Shown here: positions 1 through 5,359 of the stretch, piece by piece
How positions within the stretch are numbered: position 1 is the first letter of the stretch
Layout of the letters: each line of letters begins with the position of its first letter
Source: Chloroflexota bacterium
GTDB taxonomy: Bacteria > Chloroflexota > Limnocylindria > Limnocylindrales > CSP1-4
Direction of reading: 5' to 3'
NCBI GenBank assembly: GCA_021812735.1
Contig: JAKAMV010000399.1
Coordinates: forward strand, 1 to 8,376
Length of the DNA stretch: 8,376 bases
Made by a program: the position numbers and the translations under genes
The notes under the pieces: model-generated
Told to the model about the DNA's origin: nothing
The model's database searches: none
Seen by the model: only the letters and a program-made list of their open reading frames with translations

Positions 1-141
1 GGCGATGGTCAGCGCACGCGGGCGTGGTCGACCAGCGATCATGGGCAGTCGTTCGGGATCGGGCTCGGGCCCGCCGACGGTCGGGGCCGTCTCGCTCACG
101 TCTTGGCCATCTCCAGCAGTGCGGTTCCGGAGAGGTGCCAT
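1..141 (-). CDS. thiD: Probable ThiD, HMP/HMP-P kinase (N-terminus only, runs off left edge)
   Basis: Open minus-strand frame from ATG at 141 to the window edge, 47 codons visible, absent from any longer frame because it is cut. The last residues read GRPRPRALTIA. In ThiD proteins the first beta strand typically reads ALTIAGSDSGGGAGIQ, so the frame ends just where that motif would continue. ThiD phosphorylates hydroxymethylpyrimidine and its monophosphate in the cytoplasm for thiamine synthesis. The TPP riboswitch directly upstream makes a thiamine gene very likely. The start is uncertain: ATG 141 has a weak ribosome site, GTG 99 has GGAG 11 bases upstream, and ATG 42 gives the usual short ThiD N-terminus but has no Shine-Dalgarno. 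A ThiD fusion, for example with ThiE, cannot be excluded because only the N-terminus is visible. Confidence 0.68.
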   Translation of the reverse strand, partial: MAPLRNRTAGDGQDVSETAPTVGGPEPDPERLPMIAGRPRPRALTIA

Positions 142-156
142 GGCGTGTGCTGCCTG

Positions 157-238
157 CTTCCTTCGCTGGCATGACCCAGATCAGGTGCGGCGGGTCGGTG
201 GCGGAGCCACCCTCTCAGCGCGTTCGGCGCTCCCCGGA
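157..238 (-). promoter_or_regulatory. TPP riboswitch (THI element) controlling the left-edge gene
   Basis: Read on the minus strand, the element has the conserved THI-box order: GGGGAGC near 235-229, a GCGC/GCGC hairpin, the invariant CTGAGAGG (219-212), a GGTGGC/GCCACC hairpin, then ACCCG and CCTGATCTGGGTCATGCCAGCGAAGG (written here in parts: CCTGATCTGG, GTCATGCCAGCG, AAGG) ending near 159. CTGAGA is the pyrimidine-sensing part and the CCTGAT...GCCAGCG part the diphosphate-sensing part. Only about 16 bases separate the aptamer from ATG 141, and I see no terminator hairpin between them. This favours control of translation initiation rather than transcription, which is an inference. Family RF00059 is the expected match. 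Confidence 0.93.
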
Positions 239-260
239 GGCGGTGTTCGGTTGTCGGCGC

Positions 261-266
261 AGTCTA
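261..266 (-). promoter_or_regulatory. Possible -10 element for the riboswitch transcript
   Basis: On the minus strand TAGACT matches the -10 consensus at four of six bases. It would start transcription near 254, about 15 bases before the aptamer. No convincing -35 hexamer is seen 16-19 bases upstream, so this is a weak call. Confidence 0.28.
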
Positions 267-311
267 CACCCGTCGCCGGGACAGGCGATGCTTCGGCCCC
301 AACCGCCACTT

Positions 312-326
312 TTCAATCCTTTCGAA
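312..326 (+). repeat. 15-bp direct repeat, copy 1
   Basis: TTCAATCCTTTCGAA, identical to the copy at 502-516, 190 bases apart. It is strikingly AT-rich for its surroundings and contains the palindrome TTCGAA. It lies between the divergent thiamine gene and the helix-turn-helix gene, so a binding site for the encoded regulator is a reasonable guess. In each local reading frame both copies would encode FNPFE, but copy 1 is not in a frame that I believe is coding. Confidence 0.75.
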
Positions 327-501
327 GGTCCAGGCCCAGCTGCCGCAGCCCAACAGCCCTCTTCAGTCGTCTCGGCCGCCGATGACCACTGCGGCGACGT
401 CGAGGCCGGCTCCGCGCTTCTCCGGCTCGGTCAGACCGGCGCCCCGAGCGGGAGCGAGAGCCGCGCGAACGCTGGATAAGCCGCCCGTGAGGCGCCCGCG
501 G

Positions 502-516
502 TTCAATCCTTTCGAA
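502..516 (+). repeat. 15-bp direct repeat, copy 2, abutting a start codon
   Basis: An exact second copy of TTCAATCCTTTCGAA ends at the base before ATG 517. If that ATG is the start, the repeat occupies the position of the ribosome site and the TTCAAT part (four of six matches to a -10 element) would sit where a promoter for a nearly leaderless transcript would be. Binding there would block expression of the downstream gene. If translation begins further upstream at ATG 382, the repeat is coding sequence. Confidence 0.75.
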
Positions 517-1380
517 ATGTCGCCTCGTCGTCGCTCCGAGCCCATGTCGTCCGCGGCTCAGGCCGCCCTTGTGCGCATGTCGGTCAGCGCCGGCCAGTCG
601 CTGCGGGATGAGCGCCGGCGTCGGGCATGGACACTCCAGGGGACGGCCCACCGCGCTGGCCTCGCCATCGGCGTTGTGCATCGGATCGAGGCCGGCGAGA
701 CCGCGAGCCTCGAGTCGTACGCCCGGCTCGGGGTCGCGCTCGGCATGCGGCCGGCGCTGTCCTATGTCGATGAGCGCGGCCGCCCGAGCCGCAGTCTGGG
801 CGACAGCGCGGACTTCGTCCACGCCGCGATGGGCGAGCTCGAGGCGAGGGCGCTGGCGCGACCCGGGCGCACGATATCGATCGACGAGCCCTACCAGCAC
901 TACCAGTTCGCCGGCCGCGCCGACCTCCTCGCCTGGGAGGGCAGGGACCTCCTCCACATCGAGAACCGGACGCGGTTCCCCAACCTCCAGGACGCCGCCG
1001 GCAGCTACAACGCCAAGCGGCAGTACCTCGCGCGGGCGCTCGCCGAGCGAGCCGGCATCGGCCCAACCGGCTGGCGCAGCGTGACCCACGTGATGGCGTG
1101 CCTGTGGTCGGCCGAAGTGCTGCACGTGCTCCGGATGCGCAGCGCGACGTTCGGAGCCCTCTGCCCCCACAGTCCCGAAGGGCTCCAAGCGTGGCTCGCC
1201 GGCGCGGCGCCCGAGCCGGGCGTCACGAGCTCGCTCGTCGTCCTCGACCCGCTCGTGGCGTTCGGGTCGCGCAGGCGAACGGTCGCCGCCCTCGCCGACG
1301 TCCCCCGGCTCGACCCGCGGTACCGCGGCTACGCGGAGGCGGCCGAGGCCCTCCGACGCGACATGGGCCGAGCACGCTGA
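517..1380 (+). CDS. XRE-type helix-turn-helix protein with degenerate PD-(D/E)xK-like C-terminal domain
   Basis: 287 residues from ATG 517. Residues about 27-77 form an XRE/Cro-type helix-turn-helix (RDERRRRAWTLQ..AHRAGL..GVVHRIEAGET). Residues about 120-171 contain FAGRADLLAW, then LLHIENRTRFPNLQDA. In a family of actinobacterial helix-turn-helix proteins, as I recall it, the equivalent reads GERGSIDLLAWH...LLVIEVKTELVDLQ, a PD-(D/E)xK nuclease-like core. Here Asp136 and Glu149 are present but the catalytic Lys is Arg151, so nuclease activity is doubtful; a DNA-binding regulator is more likely. The start is uncertain: ATG 382 would add 45 Pro/Arg-rich residues, ATG 544 and ATG 577 are shorter, and none has a Shine-Dalgarno. 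The gene converges on the VIT transporter, and its stop codon lies inside a 34-bp repeat. Target genes are unknown. Confidence 0.8.
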   Translation: MSPRRRSEPMSSAAQAALVRMSVSAGQSLRDERRRRAWTLQGTAHRAGLAIGVVHRIEAGETASLESYARLGVALGMRPALSYVDERGRPSRSLGDSADFVHAAMGELEARALARPGRTISIDEPYQHYQFAGRADLLAWEGRDLLHIENRTRFPNLQDAAGSYNAKRQYLARALAERAGIGPTGWRSVTHVMACLWSAEVLHVLRMRSATFGALCPHSPEGLQAWLAGAAPEPGVTSSLVVLDPLVAFGSRRRTVAALADVPRLDPRYRGYAEAAEALRRDMGRAR

Positions 1381-1409
1381 GGAGGGCGCCCGGACGGCAC
1401 GCAGCCAGC
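1376..1409 (+). repeat. 34-bp direct repeat, copy 1 (overlaps a stop codon)
   Basis: Begins GCTGAGGAGGGCGCCCGG and ends CACGCAGCCAGC. It is identical over 34 bases to 1446-1479, giving a 70-base period. Its first bases contain the TGA stop of the helix-turn-helix gene. It can fold on itself through GGGCGCCC and GGC..GCC. The 36-37 bases that follow each copy are not alike, so this is two copies of an element rather than a simple tandem duplication. Confidence 0.85.
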
Positions 1410-1445
1410 AGCGCAGGCCGCGGCTCGAGACCGTGCGGGGGCGGG

Positions 1446-1479
1446 GCTGAGGAGGGCGCCCGGACGGCACGCAGCCAGC
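1446..1479 (+). repeat. 34-bp direct repeat, copy 2, inside a GC-rich hairpin
   Basis: Second exact copy, within the spacer between two convergent genes. It is flanked by the perfect inverted repeat GGGCGGGG (1439-1446) and CCCCGCCC (1483-1490), which could fold into a stem with the repeat in its loop. A REP-like intergenic element or a two-way transcription stop are both possible. No T-run follows on either strand. Confidence 0.82.
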
Positions 1480-1535
1480 GGCCCCCGCCCTGGTGCGCGC
1501 CGATGGCCATCTGCGAGGTGAACCCGCTGCCGCAC

Positions 1536-2270
1536 TCAGCCCGTCGTGACGTCGAACAGGCGACCGATCCCCCACGTGAGCGCCATTGCGGCCGACCCGC
1601 CGATCACGTTGCGCAGGATCGGGCGGGTCATCGTCGAGCCGCTGATCAGAGCGCTGACCCATCCGGTGAGGAACAGGCCGGCCAGGCCCACGGCCACCGT
1701 CACCGGGATCCGGAGCTCGACGGGCGCCAGGAGCATGGACGCCAGCGGAAGGATGAACCCGGCGGTGAACGACACCGCGGAGGCGATCGCGGCATGCCAG
1801 GGCGTGGTCAGCTCGTCCTGGTGGACGCCGAACTCGGCCCGCAAGTGGGCGGCCAGCGGGTTGTGCTCGGTCAGCTCCTGCACCACCGCCCGCGCCGTGC
1901 CGTCGGACAGGCCCTGGCCGCGGTAGACCCCGACCAGCTCCTCGAACTCCTCCTCGGGCGTGTGCGAGAGGTCGTGGCGCTCCTTGGCGATTAGCGCCTC
2001 CTCGGTGTCGCGCTGGCTGGACACCGACACGTACTCGCCCATCGCCATGGCCGTCGCGCCCGCGAGCAGACCCGCCACGCCGGCCAGCATGATGGCCGCG
2101 AGGTTGGCGGGGTTCACCGCCGCCACGCCGATCGTGATGCCCGCCCCGGAGACCACGCCGTCGTTGGCTCCCAGGACGGCGGCCCTCAGCCAGTTCAGCT
2201 TGGCCCCCAGGCCGCCGAACCCGACGGTCTCGCCGGGCGCGCCGGGCACCCCGGCAACGTTGCTCGCCAT
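1536..2270 (-). CDS. VIT/CCC1-family Fe2+/Mn2+ transporter
   Basis: 244 residues from ATG 2270, close to the usual length of bacterial VIT-family proteins. This is a membrane transporter that exports or sequesters ferrous iron or manganese. The family start WLRAAVLGANDGVVSG (residues 27-42, with Asp37) marks helix 1, and AMAMGEYVSVSSQRD (74-88, with Met75, Met77, Glu79) marks helix 2 and its exit. The cytosolic glutamate-rich metal-binding segment follows (TEEALIAKERHDL, then PEEEFEEL, residues 89-112; EHNP at 135-138). Three hydrophobic helices lie at about 159-181, 188-209 and 221-238. GGGGAG ends nine bases before ATG 2270, which supports this start over the TTG at 2279. That TTG overlaps the stop of the preceding hydrolase gene, and only 5 bases separate the two genes, so translational coupling is likely. 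Iron versus manganese cannot be decided. Confidence 0.93.
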   Translation of the reverse strand: MASNVAGVPGAPGETVGFGGLGAKLNWLRAAVLGANDGVVSGAGITIGVAAVNPANLAAIMLAGVAGLLAGATAMAMGEYVSVSSQRDTEEALIAKERHDLSHTPEEEFEELVGVYRGQGLSDGTARAVVQELTEHNPLAAHLRAEFGVHQDELTTPWHAAIASAVSFTAGFILPLASMLLAPVELRIPVTVAVGLAGLFLTGWVSALISGSTMTRPILRNVIGGSAAMALTWGIGRLFDVTTG

Positions 2271-2275
2271 GCTGC

Positions 2276-3160
2276 TCAACTCCCCGCGACGCCGGCCGCT
2301 ACCTGACTTCGAATCCAGGTGACGACCGCGGCCAGCACTTCGGCATGCTCAGGCTCGTGGTGGCATTCGTGCCGCAGACCCGGCCATACCCGGCGCGTCA
2401 CGTTGCCTTTCAGAGCCAGCACGTCGGCCGACCGCAGCGGAACGATCGGATCGTCCGAACCTTGGAGAAGATACGTTGGAACAGGCATCGACGCGACCCC
2501 GGGCAAGAGCGACTGGAGCCGATCCTGCTCAGCGAACGCCTCGGCGCCGAAGCGGACGGTCGAGCTTCCGATGCACAGCGGGTCGGCATCCGCCTTCGCC
2601 CGCACCGACGGGTCGCGAGACAGGCCGTCGTTGGCGAGCCCGTTGGCGAGGCGCATCCGCGGCACGATGCCGGTGAGGATCGCGGCGAGCTTCTTCTTCC
2701 AGGCGGGCTGCACGGAATCGATCGCGGGCCCCGAGAGGACCAGCAGGTCTGGCATCGGCCGACCAGTTCCCGGCAGGACGTAGCCCGCGGCGATCAGGCC
2801 GCCGAGCGAGTGGGCGTACATCACGAGCGGCAGCCCGGGGCGCTCCGCGCGCGTCGCCTCGACCCGATTGGCGAGGTCGTCGTGGAGCTGGGCCCAGGTG
2901 TCCACGTAGGCACGGAAGCCCGACGACCCGCCGAATCCGCGGTGGTCATAGGCGTAGACGTCGATGCCGGCCTCGGTCAGCGCGGCGGCCACCGTCTCGT
3001 AGCGGCCCGCATGCTCGCCCAGACCGTGGACGATCAGGGCGACGGCCCAGGGATCCCCGACCGGCGTCCAGTGGAGCGTGCGGAGGGTCGTGGCGTCGGC
3101 CATCCTGGCGATCCCCTCGGCCGGGACCAGCGGTTCTGCCGTCGAAGTCGCCCATGTCAT
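2276..3160 (-). CDS. Alpha/beta hydrolase, monoacylglycerol lipase-like (serine aminopeptidase S33 fold)
   Basis: 294 residues. It begins with a short extension, then the lysophospholipase/monoacylglycerol-lipase pattern: VALIVHGLGEHAGRY (oxyanion region, about 40-54), YDHRGFGGSSG (71-81), nucleophile elbow YAHSLGG with Ser118, LSGPAI (142-147), GSDDPIVP with the likely acid Asp237, and WPGLRHECHHEPE with the catalytic His264. The elbow is AHSLG where GHSMG is usual, a mild variation. It probably hydrolyses monoglycerides or similar esters; no signal peptide, so cytoplasmic. AGGAGA six bases before ATG 3160 supports this start, although Met20 would also give an intact domain. It is followed without gap by the VIT transporter. 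The 297 bases upstream (3161-3457) separate it from the reductase gene and contain a hairpin near the reductase end but no recognisable gene. Confidence 0.9.
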   Translation of the reverse strand: MTWATSTAEPLVPAEGIARMADATTLRTLHWTPVGDPWAVALIVHGLGEHAGRYETVAAALTEAGIDVYAYDHRGFGGSSGFRAYVDTWAQLHDDLANRVEATRAERPGLPLVMYAHSLGGLIAAGYVLPGTGRPMPDLLVLSGPAIDSVQPAWKKKLAAILTGIVPRMRLANGLANDGLSRDPSVRAKADADPLCIGSSTVRFGAEAFAEQDRLQSLLPGVASMPVPTYLLQGSDDPIVPLRSADVLALKGNVTRRVWPGLRHECHHEPEHAEVLAAVVTWIRSQVAAGVAGS

Positions 3161-3402
3161 GGCTGTCTCCTGCCGTCGCCGGCCCCCAACCCCAGACGGT
3201 ACGCCCTCGGGGCGGCGGGATGCCGGTCGCCCGCGCGAGGCCCTGAGGGTGCCGCGACCGGACGACGCGCACGCAAGCGGGGCCGAGCGCGCCGAAGGGT
3301 GCGGCCACGATGCGCGCGTGAGGGGCCCAGCGCACGTCCTGTGCGCGGGCGACCTGCTCGAGAACGGCGCGGCCCCTACTTCGGCGACGGCTTCCCGCTC
3401 GA

Positions 3403-3455
3403 CTGGCGCGCCACGGCGCGGGCGAATCCTCGCGATGACGTACCCGCCGCGCCAG
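3403..3455 (-). terminator. Stem-loop just after the acuI-like gene
   Basis: Two bases past the TAG stop (minus strand) lies the perfect 8-bp inverted repeat CTGGCGCG/CGCGCCAG (3455-3448 and 3410-3403). A further inner pairing is possible between GGCGCGGCGGG and CCCGCGCC. No T-run follows, so it is not a canonical intrinsic terminator, but the position suits a transcript end or RNA 3'-end protection between this gene and the hydrolase-transporter pair. Confidence 0.4.
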
Positions 3456-3457
3456 GG

Positions 3458-4462
3458 CTACCCAGCGACCCGCACGACCCAGCGGCCCCGCGCCTCGCCC
3501 GCGTGGATCGCGTCGAGCGCCGACTCGAGCGTGTCGAGCGCCACCTCGGTGATCCCGTCCGCCACGCCTCGCGGCAGGAGGTCGCTGGCCAGCCGCCCCC
3601 AGAGCGCGCGGCGCCGGTCGATCGCCATGTTGGCCGAGTCCATCCCCAGCAGCGCGCAGCCGCGGAGGATGAACGGAAACACGGTGGTGGCGAGCTCGGC
3701 GCCCGACGCGTTGCCCGATGACGCGACGGCGGCGCCGATGCGCAGGGTCCGCAGGACGTACGGGAGCGTCGCCGCGCCGACGGTGTCCACGGCCCCGGCC
3801 CAGCGCTCGCGCTCGAGGGGGCGTCCCGGCGCGGTCACCTCGTCACGGGTGAGGAAGCCCGCCGCGCCCAGGTCGCGCAGGCGGCCGTGCTCGTCGGCCT
3901 TGCCCGTCGCCGCCCAGACCTCGTGGCCCCGGGACGCGAGGATCGCGACCGCGGCCGAGCCCACGCCGCCGGACGCGCCGGTCACCAGCACCGGTCCGTC
4001 ACCGGGCCGCAGGCCACGCTCCTCGAGGGCCACCACGCTCATCGCCGCGGTGAACCCGGCCGTGCCGATCTCCATCGCCTCGCGCGGTGACAGGGCCCTA
4101 GGCAGCGCCACCGTCCAGGCGGACGGGACGCGCGCCAGCTCCCCGAACCCCCCGTGACGCGCCACGCCGATGTCGTACCCGTGGGCGAGCGCGGCACTGC
4201 CAACCGGGAACGCCGGGTCGTCGGAGGCGACCACGGTGCCCGCAAGGTCGATGCCCGGGATCAGCGGGTGGGTGCGCGCCACCTTGCCGTCCTCGCGCGC
4301 TGCGAGGCCGTCCTTGTAGTTCACGCTCGACCAGGTGACGCGGACCGTCACCTCACCCGGGGGCAGCTCGCGCGTGGCGACGTCCCGCACGCCGCGGCTG
4401 AACCCGGCGTCCTTGGGCTTGTCAACGACAAAGGCGCGGAACGAGGCGGGCAGGTTCGACAT
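3458..4462 (-). CDS. acuI: Acrylyl-CoA reductase-like MDR oxidoreductase (AcuI/YhdH family)
   Basis: 334 residues from ATG 4462, the family length. It is a zinc-free medium-chain dehydrogenase/reductase. Visible signatures are WSSVNYKDGLA (44-54), PLIPGIDLAGTV (66-77), the family-specific AHGYDIGVARHGGFGEL (93-109), EAMEIGTAGFTAAMSV (128-143), the NADPH loop TGASGGVGS (161-169), and FILRGCALLGMDSAN (264-278). YhdH/AcuI reduces acryloyl-CoA to propionyl-CoA with NADPH, protecting cells from toxic acrylate intermediates. Paralogues act on quinones or enals, so the substrate is not certain. A start at 4489 would add nine residues. ATG 4462 is preferred because it opens the conserved region and sits six bases after a TATGAT element, consistent with a leaderless message. 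It is divergent from the response-regulator gene and shares a 136-base promoter region with it. Confidence 0.88.
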   Translation of the reverse strand: MSNLPASFRAFVVDKPKDAGFSRGVRDVATRELPPGEVTVRVTWSSVNYKDGLAAREDGKVARTHPLIPGIDLAGTVVASDDPAFPVGSAALAHGYDIGVARHGGFGELARVPSAWTVALPRALSPREAMEIGTAGFTAAMSVVALEERGLRPGDGPVLVTGASGGVGSAAVAILASRGHEVWAATGKADEHGRLRDLGAAGFLTRDEVTAPGRPLERERWAGAVDTVGAATLPYVLRTLRIGAAVASSGNASGAELATTVFPFILRGCALLGMDSANMAIDRRRALWGRLASDLLPRGVADGITEVALDTLESALDAIHAGEARGRWVVRVAG

Positions 4463-4468
4463 GGGCCG

Positions 4469-4474
4469 ATCATA
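4469..4474 (-). promoter_or_regulatory. -10 element for the acuI-like gene (leaderless)
   Basis: On the minus strand TATGAT (five of six to consensus) ends six bases before ATG 4462, placing the transcript start at or next to the start codon. No Shine-Dalgarno is present, which agrees with leaderless translation. No clear -35 box is visible; the expected place falls at the edge of the 13-bp tandem repeats. Confidence 0.5.
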
Positions 4475-4492
4475 GGCGCGCGTGCGCATGAC

Positions 4493-4531
4493 GGGACGGC
4501 CCGCCGGGACGGCCCGACGGGACGGCCCGCC
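4493..4531 (+). repeat. Three tandem 13-bp repeats in a divergent promoter region
   Basis: Units GGGACGGCCCGCC, GGGACGGCCCGAC and GGGACGGCCCGCC run head to tail with one base different in the middle unit. They lie between the acuI-like gene and the response regulator, covering the acuI upstream region and ending 27 bases before the PhoP-like box. They could be slippage-prone, changing promoter spacing, or a multi-site operator. Confidence 0.88.
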
Positions 4532-4558
4532 GCGGCTCGGGGCCAGCTCTCGGCCGGT

Positions 4559-4576
4559 TCACAGCATCCTCACAGG
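4559..4576 (+). promoter_or_regulatory. PhoP-like box upstream of the response-regulator gene
   Basis: TCACAGC, four bases, TCACAGG: two 7-bp direct repeats with an 11-bp period, the spacing of tandem OmpR/PhoB-family binding. As I recall, the M. tuberculosis PhoP box is TCACAGC-N4-TCACAGC; this site matches 13 of 14 bases. It ends ten bases before a -10-like CAAGAT, so it covers the place of a -35 box, as in PhoB-type activation. Weaker partial units lie one period either side (TCTCGG at 4548, TGACGT at 4581). Autoregulation is inferred. The divergent acuI-like gene may also be affected. Confidence 0.75.
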
Positions 4577-4586
4577 AACGTGACGT

Positions 4587-4592
4587 CAAGAT
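4587..4592 (+). promoter_or_regulatory. -10-like element giving a leaderless response-regulator mRNA
   Basis: CAAGAT lies exactly six bases before ATG 4599 with no Shine-Dalgarno in between. The same six-base spacing is seen for the divergent acuI-like gene. The match to TATAAT is partial, so the call relies on position relative to the PhoP-like box and the start codon. Confidence 0.42.
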
Positions 4593-4598
4593 GGGCGG

Positions 4599-5324
4599 AT
4601 GCAGCCCGCCCCCGGCAACGCGCACGTCCTGGTCGTTGACGACGAGCCGGCGATCACCGACCTGCTCGCGACCGCCCTTCGCTACATGGGCTACCGGGTC
4701 ACGACGGCGGCCAGCGGCTTCGCGGCGCTCGACGCCGCCACCACCGCCGCCCCGGATCTGGTCGTCCTCGACGTGATGCTCCCCGGCATCGACGGCTTCG
4801 AGGTGTGCCGCAGGCTGCGCGCCGCCCGCGACTTTGTCCCGGTCATCTTCCTCTCCGCGCGCGACACGGAGGACGACCGCATCGCCGGCTTCATCCGGGG
4901 CGGAGACGACTACGTCACCAAGCCGTTCAGCCTCGAGGAGCTGACCCTGCGGATCGGCGCGCTCCTGCGCCGCGCTCGGGCCGGCAAGGGCCAGGGCGAG
5001 GACGCGCCGCGCCTGCGCTATCGCGACCTCGAGATGGACGAGGACCGCCACCAGGTCTGGCGGGCCGGCCGCGAGGTGGAGCTCTCCCCCACCGAGTTCC
5101 GGCTGCTCCGCTTCTTCCTCCTCAACCCCGAGCGCGTCCTCTCGAAGCAGCAGATCCTCGACCACGTCTGGCAGTACGACTTCAACGGCGAGGACAACGT
5201 CGTCGAGACCTACGTCAGCTACCTGCGGCGCAAGGTGGACGATGTCGAGCCGCGCCTGCTCCGCACCGTCCGGGGCTTCGGTTATGTTCTCCGCGCCGAC
5301 GGCACGGCCACTGCGCCCGCGTGA
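4599..5324 (+). CDS. phoP: OmpR/PhoP-family response regulator
   Basis: 241 residues, full family length. The receiver domain (about 9-125) has the acidic pair Asp14-Asp15, phosphoacceptor Asp58 in LVVLDVMLPGIDGFEV, Ser86 (IFLSARD), Tyr105 and Lys108 (DDYVTKPFSLEEL). The C-terminal winged helix (about 138-233) has LSPTEFRLLRFFL, the recognition region ILDHVWQYDFNGEDNVVETYVSYLRRKVD and RGFGYVLR. The GGDDYVTKPFSLEE and SPTEF..L..F stretches and the VWxYDF..(D/E)xNVVE(T/S)YVSYLRRK stretch closely resemble mycobacterial PhoP from memory. It is a transcription factor activated by the kinase encoded 35 bases downstream. A PhoP-like box overlaps the likely -35 region of its own promoter. The symbol marks the family; orthology to PhoP would need a tree, as TcrA- and MprA-type regulators share many features. 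Confidence 0.93.
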   Translation: MQPAPGNAHVLVVDDEPAITDLLATALRYMGYRVTTAASGFAALDAATTAAPDLVVLDVMLPGIDGFEVCRRLRAARDFVPVIFLSARDTEDDRIAGFIRGGDDYVTKPFSLEELTLRIGALLRRARAGKGQGEDAPRLRYRDLEMDEDRHQVWRAGREVELSPTEFRLLRFFLLNPERVLSKQQILDHVWQYDFNGEDNVVETYVSYLRRKVDDVEPRLLRTVRGFGYVLRADGTATAPA

Positions 5325-5359
5325 CGCCATGAAATCGTGACACCGGCGAGGGTGCTCCG

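Noticed and set aside
24..479. Plus-strand open frames across the left spacer (5-385 and 24-479).
   Set aside because: They run through the riboswitch on the opposite strand, have low-complexity Arg/Ser/Pro composition, no domain and no ribosome site.
1376..1479. CRISPR array from the two 34-bp repeats.
   Set aside because: Only two copies, 36-base gap with a hairpin-forming sequence, overlap with a stop codon and no cas gene nearby.
313..1662. Long 449-codon minus-strand frame opposite the helix-turn-helix gene.
   Set aside because: It is the antisense shadow typical of GC-rich coding DNA, spans both 34-bp repeats and enters the transporter gene; no recognisable domain.
2277..2279. TTG start for the VIT transporter.
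   Set aside because: It has no spacing from the GGGGAG ribosome site, whereas ATG 2270 is nine bases from it.
2345..3721. 458-codon plus-strand frame opposite the hydrolase and reductase genes.
   Set aside because: It crosses two well-supported minus-strand genes and the spacer between them and shows no family signature.
5321..5345. GTGAC repeats between the regulator and kinase genes as a third PhoP-like box.
   Set aside because: The period is 16 bases rather than 11 and the sequence does not match TCACAGC.
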